Positions 30,650 to 40,860 of a DNA stretch of 64,000 nucleotides are shown here, piece by piece. The stretch comes from Symbiodinium natans (lineage: Eukaryota > Sar > Dinophyceae > Suessiales > Symbiodiniaceae): contig CAJNDS010002170.1 of the NCBI GenBank assembly GCA_905221605.1, positions 124,001-188,000 of the forward strand, in the 5' to 3' direction. Made by a program: the position numbers and the translations under genes. Numbering within the stretch: the stretch's first letter is position 1; every line of letters begins with the position of its first letter. The notes below the pieces were generated by a model. The model searched no databases, was not told the origin of the DNA, and worked only from the letters and a program-made list of their open reading frames with translations.

Positions 30650-30960
30650 TGTTGATGCGCCAGAGTCGGGAAGGCCTTGTAAAGTGGGAAACTGCATGTA
30701 AGACCCAACCTCGCCGCTTTCGTCCTGTACACATCAAGGGGTGGGCTACGCAGGGACCCTTGGGCCGCTTTTTCGTCATGACAGTGACACGTATGTACAC
30801 AAGGCAAAGAGCCATTAAAACAACGGCATGGAGCCATCATGCACAGCAAGACAGCTTTGTCTGAGTGGAGAAAAAGGGAATTCGATTGACACGCCATGGC
30901 TGGTTTCGACCCCGACTTTGCACATGCCCTGAACGCTGAGACGAGCCCTGTTCCCCAGCA
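30650..30960 (+). repeat. 3' LTR of the copia element
   Basis: Same sequence as 21356-21666, including the internal ATG and first codons of gag. Followed by GTTTAG and a telomeric tract. Confidence 0.93.
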
Positions 30961-31030
30961 GTTTAGGGTTAGGGTTCAGGGTTTAGGGTTTAGGGTTCAG
31001 GGTCTATGGTCTAGGGTCTAGGGTCTAGAG
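30961..31030. repeat. Degenerate TTTAGGG tract right of the copia element
   Basis: TTTAGGG, TTAGGG, TTCAGGG, TCTAGGG and TCTATGG variants. This is the right half of the telomeric repeat split by the retrotransposon. Confidence 0.85.
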
Positions 31031-31600
31031 TTCACTGACCCCAAGATCTCGACAGTTTGTAGCTGCTCGACGTTAGCTCCTTGCGGCTGGAGTGTGCCGC
31101 TCCTACGATTCTTACAGCGGGATCCCTCCCAGAGGAAGTCATGAGTATGTGGGGGGGTGGGGCGCTGTTCGAAAATTATTTGGACGGTGGTTGGTACCCT
31201 AAACTAGAAGGACTACACCGGAAGAGGGATCTGTCAAGAAGGGACCCCAACCCTGCTGCAAAGCCTGAGAACTGTAGGGAGAGTACTGTCAGATTTGGGC
31301 CCCGAGACCATGGTTTTAGAACAACGCTCCCTTCTACGTGGTAGAACCTGGCAGTGCGTGGTTTAGGGTTTAGGGAGCAGGAGGAAGCAACAAAACAAAA
31401 AACTGCGAAGATGGGATCTCAGCCTCTTCGAAGTCCCGTGAAGCCCCCTAATAACCACCCGAAGCTGCCAGAAAAGAACGCCCCATACCCTAAGCTCCTA
31501 AACCTGAAACCCCAAAACCTGTCAACCAAAAAAACCCAACACCACTCTAATACGGGGGTCGGAATAACTGCTAGTAGTCTCCCTTCATAGTCCATGTAAT

Positions 31601-31712
31601 AATATGGGGTTTTACGATGTTAGGGGTACCTTTTGGGGTCCTGAATATAAGGGCATCCTACTATTTGGGGGTCTACATTAGGGGTCTTTCATTTTCGTAA
31701 ACCCCCATATTA
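31601..31712 (-). mobile_element. MITE-like element family M2, copy c
   Basis: Best-preserved copy, with terminal inverted repeats AATATGGGGTTTTACGA and TCGTAAACCCCCATATT. The interior is the reverse complement of copies a and b. Telomeric units follow directly from about 31713. Confidence 0.8.
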
Positions 31713-31996
31713 GACCCTAAACCCTAAACCCTATAAACCCTATAAACCCTATAAACCCTAAACAACCCGAGGGTCAGGCCAGCATGTGGATGTCGGTTTA
31801 GAGCCAAGCCAGTGAATGCCAGTGCTGAGCCCGGAAGGTGCCGGCTGAAAGGGTCGGAGGGAGGACTTTTAGAGGAGCACAGTGAGTTTCCGGTGTTGCG
31901 GAATCTAGTCGTTGTAGCAAAACCTGCAGACCCCAAGAGGGAGGGTCTGGTGTATTAGTGTTTGAGTATTTGGCATGTTTTGGTAGTGGGGGTCAG

Positions 31997-34900
31997 CGGC
32001 AAGGCCTTGTGCGAGTGTGAGAGTCGAAACAACCCGAGGATGGCCAAGGGACTCGAGTCCGAGCGCCACCTTTGCGAGGCAAAGACCCTCATGGCGGAGG
32101 CGGACCCCCAGGCGCGCGGCTGTTTTGTGGGGATTACGCTTTTTCGGATGTTGAGGGTTCAGGGCTTAGGGTAGTTTAGGGTTTGGGGCTGAGGATTTGG
32201 CAGTTCTAGATTCAAAAAAGATTTGGGAGAGAGGGGGCAGAGCCTGTTTAGATGTACTCTCTTTGTACATGGCTATGTGCGCCTAGCAAGTATATGTGGC
32301 TGACCATCTACAATGCATGTAAGCATGCGAAGTAGGTCATGTACCTTGGTCCAGTTGTAGAAAAAACGGGAAACCCTAGACCCTACACGCGAACGTCGAA
32401 ACCCGAAACTTACCCTAAACCCTAAACCCTAAACCCCAAACCAGCCCCCACGTGCTCCCTTACTCGTCCTGAAAAGACGAAGCCTGGACGCAAATTGGTC
32501 GAAACTGGAAACCTGCGGCAAGGGCACCTTCACCCTTGAGCAAGGGCTTGCCGCACTGCAGGAGAGACAAACAAGTGATGGGACTCAGCCGACGACGTAC
32601 AAGACAAGCAAGGAACATTCCCTACACTGGCTCGATGCTGGAAGAAGGGCGGGTGCGACACATGCTCATCGCTCGTACACGTGGTGGTCGAGAGAGTCTG
32701 AGGGTGCATGCTGTGAGGGGAGCTGAACGTATCGGAGTCGGATATAAGTGTTGACATTGGTTGGATCTATGTGGGTTGGGGTACTGTTTTGGGCACCTTT
32801 TATGTGGGCTTAGGATCTATGTAGGTGTTTTCGTTTTTGATGATGGTTTGAATGCCGATGCCGAACTGCTTCGTCTTGCCTTTTTCAAACAAAGAGAGCG
32901 TGCCGAGAGCACACACGCACACAAGCAGCAGCGGTGTGTTATGTTGTGACATTGTTGGGATCTATGTGGGTTGGGGGTACTGGTGCGGGATTCTTCTATG
33001 GGGCTCCGGATCTATGTTGGTGTTTTAGTGTTTGATGATAGGTGGACACTCGAGCTGCCTAGCCTTGCCCTCTTTCTGAGCAAATGTGCCAAGTTGTGCC
33101 CAGAGTGACGGCGCGTGGAGCATGCACAGGGCATGAGTGGATCGAGAGTGGACCGCTTGTGGTTCATTGACTAGAGGTGGTTTCTTTGTTCAGAACTTGT
33201 GGTGGATTCTTTGTTTCTGTTTTGAGTAGTTGGGTGTCGCGATGGTGCCACTGATGCATGTTGTCGTTCCAGAATTCGCGAATTAATTAAAGAATTCATG
33301 CCTGAATTCAGAATTCATGAATTCATGGAATTCGTAGCTTGCGCGGAATTTGACGTTTCAATTTGCTAATTTGACGCCAGTTACATTCGTGAAAGAATTC
33401 ATACACAGAACGGAATTGATTTCGTGTGTGACCTTTGTGAACACGCGGTGCTATCAATCTGAATTCAGATGAGTCCTGCTTTTCAGGGGGATCGTGCGAC
33501 AGCGAGGCTTTTCAAGCTGGCTCCGATGGAGCTGCAGAATGGTGTCACCTGAATTCGCTGGATGTTGACAGAACCTTCGGCCTGGGGACTACGAAATGAA
33601 GAATGAAGGATTTATTGCTTGTTGATAATGTTGTTTGCACTCTGGTTGGAATGTAGCACCCTCTGCCGGTTGGCAGAATCCTGATAGAAGGAGGATTTCA
33701 GGCCTGTACAAAAACGCGGGTAGCCTCAGTGAGTCCCTGTCTCTTTGTTAGTTGATGTATATGCCATCCTTTGGTGGTTTGACTGGAAGTGGGCTCATCT
33801 GCAGTTGGCGTGGTAGTGCGAGGCAGCGGCCATTTCCCGACGTTGAAGGGTTTTGGGAGACTTATGTACTTTCTTGTTGTTACTGGTTCTTGTTTTGTTT
33901 TTGGTTTTGATAGGCGGGAACTGGCAGGCAGAATGGAAGGTCGGGTCTGGTGTTGGACCCCTTTTTCCGACACAGTAGTATCATCGACGTCACCCTGCTT
34001 TGCGGTTCGGCCAGCTATGCGGGAGCGAAAAAAAACCCCAAACCCTAAACCCTAAACCCCAAACCCTAAACCCTGAACCCTAAACCCTAAACCCCCAAAT
34101 TCGTCCGGCGGAGCCTGTAGAAGAAAGGTGCAGCTGGCGCAATGCTGGGGGGCTCCCTTCAAGCTCCTCAGCTGTGCTTCCATCCTTCGCTTTTTGAGGG
34201 TTTAGGGTTTAGGGTTTAGGGTTTAGGGTTTAGGGTTTAGGGTTTAGGGTTTAGGGTTCAGGGTTCAGGGTTCAGGGTTTAGGGTTTAGGGTTTAGGCTT
34301 TTGGGTTTCTCTATGTATATATATATATATACATAGAATTGTCTTTCTTTGTCTTCCCCTCTGTCTGCCTCGGGGAGATGTCTGCTCAGTGCTCAAAACC
34401 TTGGATAGAGGAAAGGCAAGCGCACGCTCTCAGAGGAGTAGGGTTACTTGGAGGTTCATAGGAAGTTAAAATTATGGTAGCTATACTTATAACCCTACTT
34501 AAGGTACCTATAACCCCACCCTAAACCCTAAACCCTTACAACCTTTTTTTATAGCTACCCATGAACCTCTAAGTAGATCTTTGCCCCAGGTATCGCCTCT
34601 ACTCCGCCAGCGTGGAGAAGATGAGCCTCCTTCAGTCTGACTTTAACATGCTCCTGAGCTGCTCTCATGTCCTTCGGGGTTTAGGGTTTAGGGTTTAGGG
34701 TTTAGGGTTTAGGGTTTAGGGTTTAGGGTTTAGGGCTACTAGGACTCAGAGTAGGCCCTTATTTCCTTTTTTTAGGGTTGGGGTTCCCTTACAAGCCCCT
34801 TAAAACCAAAAAGGGTGCCCATTTTATTCCTGGGCTACTCGTGGGTCTAGGTTAAGTGGGAAGTGGCAGACACCGAACCAACAGAGGATGGGCCGCAACC

Positions 34901-36693
34901 TCAGCGAGGAACCGGAACAAGAAGATGGCTTCAGCAAAGCTATGATAGGCTATGAACTGACCCTAAACCCTAAACCCTAAACCCTAAACCCTAAACCCTA
35001 AACCCTAAACCCTAAACCCTAAACCCTAAACCCTAAACCCTAAACCCTAAACCCTAAACCCTAACCCTAAACCCTGAACCCTCCTAGTCCCTTGATAGCC
35101 TGGTGAGGCTCTGGACAGCCTGCGTGGACCAGGATGGTGTTGCAGACGCTGCTGAGCGCACCTCGCTGATTCTGAAGCCGCTGGCGGAGCACCCCGAAAT
35201 TCAGGACCAGCCGACATGGGGGGGGTTCAGGGTTTAGGGTTTCCGAAAATGGGGGTACCCCGTTTTGGGGGTGTCCAAAGGGTGCCCCTATTTTCGTCAC
35301 ATTGCCAGACTCCAGTGGCAAGTATTCCACATCCAGTGAGCAGTGCGGTATGACTTATGGCTCATGGCTTAGGCTTCAGGGTTAGGGTGTGGGTTGGTAG
35401 GGTTCAAAATTTCTGAGGTTTACGGTCCATTTGGGGGTTCCTAGGCTTCATAGGATTCAGGCTCTGAACTTGGACAAGTGGCAACAAGACCAAAGCTCAA
35501 ACTCCTCACCGCAAGGAGGGGCTTGTGGTTCCTTATGGGCCCTGGATTTCAACGACTTGAAGGTGCCGAAACTCGAAGCCCGAAACCCTAAACCCTAGAC
35601 CCTAAACCCTACCGAAACCCCAGAAGCTGCAAAGAAAGAAAGTTTTCCTTGTGCCCAAAGCCAGACAGGACCTGACACATCGTCTCGAGGGTCTCGCCAT
35701 GAAGGTGCTGCAGGCAGAGTGCCCACCCATTAGAGTTTAGGGCTTAGGGTTTCGGGCTTCGGGTTTAGGATGTTGCGGCTTTGTGTTTGAAACGCAGGAG
35801 CCCTAAAAGCCCTCAGCCGCCCCAATCCCCAAGCGTTGTTGCAGGTGCTGTGCCAGACCTTGCGGCACACGAGTGAGATGCCGCTGAAAAGCGACGTGAT
35901 GAAAGAGGTGCCAAAGGCTAAGGCAACAACCCTAAACCCTAAGCCCGTTGTTCCGCACTTCGTTCTGTTTCACGGGTTGAACCATGGGGCAGCTACGAAT
36001 TCGAGCCGAAGACCCTCCAACGATTCTGCGCTAGTGCAGGGTTTATAGGCTTTATGGGCGTTATGGGCTTTATTTGTTTTTTAATTTAAGATTTAAAATT
36101 TAAGATTTTGGGTTGAGGGTTTAGGGTTCAGGGTTTGGGGTTCAGTTCTTAGAAGGCATAGGACAGGTAGGAGCCTGATTGGGCCCCTGACGAAGGCTTG
36201 GGAGCCCAGTGGTACCCTTTACCCTTTAATTTGGTTCTGAGCTTCCCTGATAAAGTAGTTGGCTCAGGGTTTCGGGTTTAGGGTTTAGGGTTTAGGGTTT
36301 AGGGTTTAGGGTTTAGGGTGGTTGCTGGGCTACCAAAGAAGGTGGAGAAAGTGTCCGACTGCGGCATCTCAGAAGATGAGCGAGAGCGCCTGTACCGACA
36401 CCTCACGGACAACCTGCCACCTGGCCCTGCACTTCAAGGAAAGCATGTCTGTGTTAGAGTGGCGAGCAGCGTTCTTGAACCCTAAACCCTAAACCCTAAA
36501 CCCTAAACCCTAAACCCTAAACCCTAAACCGGTGGATATTCGGCAACTCAGGCCGGCAATGCCAAGTGACAGGCCCATGTGCTTGGTTCACGACCCTCAC
36601 GCTCGGGGAGTTGTGGCCATCCGATCCCTGGAGAACTTGGTCAAGCATTTCGAGGACATCTCCTCCCTGATCATTGGGGAAGACATCTTCTAG
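31997..36693 (+). CDS. Multi-exon gene, unknown soluble protein
   Basis: Exons seen: 31997-32126 (NNPRMAKGLESERHLCEAKT); 34590-34678 (YRLYSASVEKMSLLQSDFNM); 35088 to about 35220 (SLVRLWTACVDQDGVADAAE, then LILKPLAEHPEIQDQP); 35624-35734 (VFLVPKARQDLTHRLEGLAM); 35845-35907 (VLCQTLRHTSEMPLKSDVMK); about 36339-36470 (VSDCGISEDERERLYRHLTD); and about 36533-36693 (MCLVHDPHARGVVAIRSLEN, ending in TAG). Phases agree between 35734 and 35845. Several borders are formed by telomeric repeat: donors GG|GTTTAGGG (34679) and AGA|GTTTAG (35735). Helical, charged, no membrane helix. The start lies upstream or in an unseen exon (34108-34194 is a candidate). No family recognised. Confidence 0.5.
32757..33041. 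repeat. Diverged direct repeat of about 90 bp
   Basis: GGATCTATGTGGGTTGGGGT...GGATCTATGTAGGTGTTTT...TTGATGATGG occurs at 32762-32848 and 32951-33041, about 190 bp apart. No coding sequence recognised; probably within an intron of the surrounding gene. Confidence 0.75.
33270..33556. repeat. Cluster of GAATTC palindromes
   Basis: About eight GAATTC hexamers in under 300 bp, several overlapping larger palindromes (TGAATTCA, ATGAATTCAT, TTAATTAA). Noncoding; it looks like an intronic low-complexity palindrome-rich segment. Confidence 0.75.
34198..34300. repeat. TTTAGGG tract with TTCAGGG block
   Basis: About fourteen heptamers with a run of TTCAGGG variants, followed by an (AT)n microsatellite at 34312-34336. 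Confidence 0.95.
34443..34576. mobile_element. MITE-like element M3, copy d, with a telomeric insert
   Basis: Ends TTACTTGGAGGTTCAT and ATGAACCTCTAAGTAG; core CTATACTTATAACCCTACTT. A short CCCTAAA tract (about 34517-34532) sits where copy b also carries one. It ends 13 bp before an exon. Confidence 0.75.
34678..34735. repeat. TTTAGGG tract starting at an exon end
   Basis: Eight TTTAGGG units begin immediately at the donor of exon 34590-34678, giving an intron that opens with GTTTAG. Confidence 0.9.
34739..34856. mobile_element. MITE-like element family M4, copy a
   Basis: Inverted ends CTAGGACTCAGAGTAGGCCC and GGGCTACTCGTGGGTCTAG. Core AGGGTTGGGGTTCC and ACAAGCCCCTTAAAACCAAA. A second copy is at 53390-53510; partial relatives occur near 3431-3500 and 36183-36253. 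Confidence 0.75.
34961..35082. repeat. Longest telomere-like tract in the window
   Basis: About fifteen perfect CCCTAAA units, then CCCTAA and CCCTGAA variants. It ends five bases before the acceptor TAG of an exon at 35088. Confidence 0.97.
36266..36530. repeat. Opposed telomere-like tracts around an exon
   Basis: TTTAGGG at 36266-36318 and CCCTAAA at 36479-36530, flanking the exon at about 36339-36470. Confidence 0.9.
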
Positions 36694-36704
36694 GCGCAAT
36701 TTCG

Positions 36705-36809
36705 GCTACTCATTGCTTAAGAACCCCCGAAAAAATACTGTTCCTCAATAAGGTTAATATAGGGATTGTTATTTCTCTATTCTTTTGGGGTTCTTAAGCA
36801 AATAGTAGC
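36705..36809. mobile_element. Inverted-repeat element M6
   Basis: Terminal inverted repeats of about 23 bp (GCTACTCATTGCTTAAGAAC... and ...GTTCTTAAGCAAATAGTAGC), 105 bp in all, starting 12 bp after the stop of the upstream gene. Confidence 0.8.
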
Positions 36810-36843
36810 TGGGCAGCTTGAGAAAAGGCGTTTTAGCCATGAA

Positions 36844-36928
36844 CCTAAGGGTCCATGTACCTTGTGGTTATATAGTTGGGCCCCAAAAGGCCCGCGCATT
36901 CCGTATTTAGGTACATGGACCCTTAGGG
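36844..36928. mobile_element. Inverted-repeat element M7
   Basis: Perfect 18 bp arms CCTAAGGGTCCATGTACC and GGTACATGGACCCTTAGG around about 50 bp. Separated from M6 by 34 bp. Confidence 0.8.
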
Positions 36929-37302
36929 CGATGCAAGGAATACCCAAGATTTTGTGGGCAATGTCCCTTAAGCTTTTGCTTTCGGCAGCAGCAAGACTGC
37001 CATGCATTCGGGCACGAAACGCCGTGCCTTTTGACCATTTTTCGCATTGACTGGTAACACCAGCCTGGCGTGTAGGGAGCGTCTTTCTGGCCTGGGGCTG
37101 GAGCTTTGCAAGTATAGTGGGATCTCACTACTCTTGCCTTCTTTCCACTTTGGCTCCTATGGCTATGCATGTGGCGTCCAAAAGCGTGTGAGATCCCCTC
37201 TGATAGTCTTCGCCGGCTCTTCCAGAAATCTCCTTGCCGTGCATTAGGGCGCATTAGGCATCATTAGGAGCGAAAAAGATCCAGGTCGCCTTTCACACCT
37301 TT

Positions 37303-37409
37303 CTTGGAGGTTCATGACTACTTCTAACCCCAATTATAAGTCTACTTTACAACCTACTTCGGGAACTCAGGGGGCTCATAAGTACAGTCAAAATTAGGGT
37401 GAAAAAGTA
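37303..37409. mobile_element. MITE-like element M3, copy e (partial)
   Basis: Left end CTTGGAGGTTCATGA followed by CTTCTAACCCCAATTA as in copy a; the right terminal repeat is missing. Confidence 0.5.
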
Positions 37410-38449
37410 CCCTAAACCCTCAACCCTAAACCAGTTTGAAGCGGAGATCCTGGGCATGCGCACGAAGTTGGTCCCGTTTTGGCCCGGTTCCCCCAAATCC
37501 CTAAACCCTAAACCCCTGTGAACCCTGCCCGCACAGCAGGGGGCCAGGATAGTGCATGAGATCTCCTTGGCTGCAGAAGTATTTCTGGTGCACAGGATGT
37601 GTTTGGAAGCTATCTAATTCCGAAGACACCCTGAGCCCTAAACCCTCAGGAGCACGGGGTTCGTGGGGTTGTGAGCTGGATGTTTTGCAGGGCTGTGACC
37701 TCCACCTTCATTCCGGGAGTTGCACAGGGCGCAGCGTTTGGGATCCAGTCAATCCAGTCGGCACTTGGGCTTGCATATCCGTGTTTCGGTGCCAGGGTGA
37801 GGGGCTGAGCTTTCGTGGTTTTGCGTTTGTAGGGTTTGCTGATGTTTGCTGTGCTCATCTGTGGTTCCAGCTCTTGCCGTTGCAAGATTGCATTGCCTTG
37901 ACATTTTTTGCATGTCCACCTAAGCGTTGCCATGGTGACTAGGCACGACTTGGCGATGGGCAGTCACAGTTGTTGTCATGTCATTGACTGTCCTGTACAT
38001 ACTGTCGGTTATCTTCAGTTCTTGTGGCGGCAAAAACCCTAACCCTAAACCCTAAACAAGAGAAGCACTTTCCATCGATTGACCCGAGGGTGCCCCCAAC
38101 AGACATGGCTCGCCTGCTTTGCAGAAGACCTCCCTGCGGTCCATTCGCCATGGAACCCGGTGTCGCTCATCCAGGCATCCGGGCGGGGGGGGGGGGGGCA
38201 CCTTGCATGAGGGTCATGGAAGATGAGGTCTTGAACTTTTAATCAGTGTCATTGATCTGCAATAAGTTAGCTAAAGAATCAAAGCTGGCTTTGCGAACCT
38301 AATTACTGTAGAAAGCAAAAAGTTAACTACGGGCCAATCAAATTCTTAAGGTAATTACATTCAGGAAGCAATTGTACTAATGCAATAACACAAGTTGGCT
38401 TTGAGGATTCCTTTGTTAACCAGTTTGCATCAGCTAAATTTTATTTCTG

Positions 38450-39150
38450 GAGAGTAAGACGGGAACCCGTGAGATTTTTGCTGCAGTGGCTTTTTTGCTG
38501 TAAAGGCGCGCCCCCTGCGGGCCAGTGAGCGAGTGAGCCCCCGTCCCCGCCACGACAGCAAACAAGAACGCGCCCCCGCCACGACAGAAAAAAAAAGAAA
38601 AAAAGCCACGACAGCAAAAAACAATGCGCTCCAAGAAACAGGGGCCGTGGCGGGCCAGTAAGTGATTGAGTGAGCCCCCCGTCCCCCCACGACAGCAACA
38701 AAAGAAAGCGCCCCTGCCACGACAGCAAAAACAACAAATGCGCCCCTCCCCACCCGCTCCCCGCCCCCCAACCCCCCCCCCATTTTTGAAGCCGTGCAAG
38801 CTTGCTTCAAAGCATGCAGTATGAGTCTTTTCCAAACCCATCACGCGAGCAGTGTGTTGGCAAATGGGGCCGGGGGGTGGGTGGGGGCGGCACCCCCGCT
38901 TTTTTTTTCTAGGCTGTGCAAGTTTGCTTCAAAGCATATGAGTCTCTTTGAAGCCTATGACGCGAGCAGGGCTCCCCCCCCCCAGCCCTGATAGCCGTGC
39001 AAGCTTGCTTCAAAGCATATGAGATCTGAAACCCATCATGCGAGCATTGTGTTTGCAAGCAGGGGGGGGGGGGGGGGGAAGGGTGGGGGTCTGCGCCCCT
39101 CCCAGCCAAAAAAGCACGACAGCAAAAAACAAAAACAAGAAGCACTCTTC
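38450..39150. repeat. Simple and direct repeat cluster
   Basis: GCCACGACAGCAAAAAA recurs about seven times (38540-38725 and 39112). GCCGTGCAAGCTTGCTTCAA followed by AGCATATGAGTCT recurs at 38791, 38912 and 38994. Poly-C and poly-G runs lie between (38166-, 38770-, 39061-39079). Frames on either strand over it are low-complexity. Confidence 0.8.
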
Positions 39151-39734
39151 CCAAGTCAGACACAGCAGGGCTCGTGTCTTACACACGAAATACGTACGTT
39201 TTCCTTTGCGTTTGTTTGTTTTTTGATTTTTGTTTTAAAGGTTTTGTTCTAATGTCACCCCCAAACAAAATGCTCTGACAACTTTCTGTAAAACAGCGCT
39301 CGAAAAACAATTACTTTTATGTTTTAATGGAGATGTTTGTTTTCTTAGCCAGATACGCCGAGCTTTTGCAGGACGCCATGTGGGACGGTACGGCTGGCGG
39401 GAAACCCTAAACCCTAATTAAACCCTAAATCCTGGGAATTTGCGGGATGCGAGGTTTGGCGGGACGATGCCATTGGGACAGGTGAGGCGTGCGGGCTTTG
39501 GTGGGATGGCACGGGACGATTTGTTGCAGTAGGTCGTGGGTGGGGGGGGGGGGGGAGGGAAAAACAAATAAATAAATAAATATATATATATATATATGTA
39601 TGTTTCTATGTTAATATGTATACCAACACATAGGGAGGAATTGGTCATGAGTTTTTTGGTGTTGGGGTTAGGGCTCAAGGCGTTCTTAAGGCATGTTGGC
39701 TTCGGGTTGAAGTGCCTTCAAAGAGGCGGCCTAT

Positions 39735-39830
39735 TGGAGGTTTCACGGGTAGTTTTCAGTTGGGTTATAATAAACAACACGTATAGCCCTACTTAGGGTA
39801 CTTCTAACCCGGAACCCTATTTACAACTAC
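39735..39830. mobile_element. MITE-like element M3, copy f (diverged)
   Basis: TTGGAGGTTTCACGGGTAGT, then GTATAGCCCTACTTAGGGTA, then CAACTACCCAT: the M3 order, with a diverged right end. An (AT)n tract lies at 39575-39600. Confidence 0.6.
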
Positions 39831-40433
39831 CCATATAGTGACATAATCCCAACACCCAAGGCCCCAGAGAGACCCTTGCAAGTCCTGCACGCACGCACGC
39901 GCACAAAACTGGACTTTGAGAGCCTTCACCCAGTAAAGTAATCTTCATTCTGCTCCCAGGCGCACTGGGCGTCGACCAGTGCGGGAAAGACTGGCGGCTG
40001 CAACAGCAACTGCTTCAGAGGCGCTTGGAAATGCACTCGCCCGTGACCTGTGTTCCGCAGACCTTCGAGCCTTCATGTGAGGGTTGTTCTTTTTTGGAGT
40101 GACATGACCATGACGGCGATTAGTCAAAATTCGGTTTCTGAATAACGTGCGCGCGCGTCGAGTGTGCGCGAGCTCGCACAAGGGCGAACGCAAGCTTTGC
40201 GCAAGCTTGTTCGCACTGCGGTTTGCCATGGGCCATTGCAGGGAGGAGCGGGGACAGGTCTCCGATTTGCCATGATTAGCCGCGTCATGGCGCTCCAGTC
40301 CGGATCCCTTGACTGCAAATGCAGTAGCCATGAGGGGAAAGTAGCCTGCGTGCTCCCGACGTGATGCGTGAGCGGGTGAACTTTACTAGAACCCAGGGCC
40401 TGAGGCTCTTCTTTGAGGGGAAATTGTCAAACT

Positions 40434-40509
40434 CGGCCTCCGCAATGAGGTCCCTGAACCCTAAGCCCTAAACCCTAATTAAACCCCTGGCCTCCAAAAT
40501 GAGGTTCTG
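40434..40509. repeat. Telomere-like tract flanked by a 22 bp duplication
   Basis: CGGCCTCCGCAATGAGGTCC and TGGCCTCCAAAATGAGGTTC lie either side of a CCCTAAA tract (about 40454-40486). The copies have diverged (about four differences). Confidence 0.65.
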
Positions 40510-40749
40510 CATGGGGCCCAGCCCTCCCCCTCCCTGCACCAGTTCGACTCCAAGCTCCGTCCTGTCTGAAAAGCTGACCTTCCAAGTCAATGTTCAGCAT
40601 TCAAAGTATTCAATTGTACATATGGTATGCCTTCAATGAACAACTACGCAACGCCAAATGAGCAAGGGTCAAAACTCTGGCCCCAAACCCTAAACCCTTA
40701 AAGGCGACTTAACCTTGGGAGGAGATTTGCAGCTCAAGGTCCGAAGAAC

Positions 40750-40860
40750 CCTGCAAAGCGATGGGTAACGCCGAGAAGCGACGCCCCGTTATCCCATAGC
40801 CAAAGCCCTGTAAGGCGACGGGGAACACCGAAAAGCGAGGCCTCCTGTTGCGCGACCTAG
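40750..40860. repeat. Tandem duplication of about 57 bp
   Basis: CCCTGCAAAGCGATGGGTAA, then CGCCGAGAAGCGACGCC, is repeated in diverged form (CCCTGTAAGGCGACGGGGAA, then CACCGAAAAGCGAGGCC). Function unknown. Confidence 0.65.

Larger units (their letters stand above)
21356..30960 (+). mobile_element. Ty1/copia-type LTR retrotransposon
   Basis: 9.6 kb element with 311 bp LTRs that I read as identical, TG...CA ends, a 6 bp target duplication GTTTAG, a purine-rich tract before the 3' LTR, and one long + strand reading frame. Domain order: gag, zinc fingers, aspartic protease, methyltransferase-like, integrase, 2OG-oxygenase-like, reverse transcriptase, RNase H. Integrase before RT identifies Ty1/copia. 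LTR identity implies a recent insertion. One in-frame TAA at 29021-29023 interrupts RT, so this copy may not make a full polyprotein. It sits exactly at the join of the minisatellite and a telomeric repeat. Confidence 0.95.

Noticed and set aside
21771-30697. Numerous minus-strand and alternate-frame ORFs across the copia element
   Set aside because: They lie opposite the long polyprotein frame and show no domain; shadows of the coding strand.
34961-35082. A true chromosome end
   Set aside because: Genes continue on both sides and many such tracts occur in both orientations, so it is interstitial.
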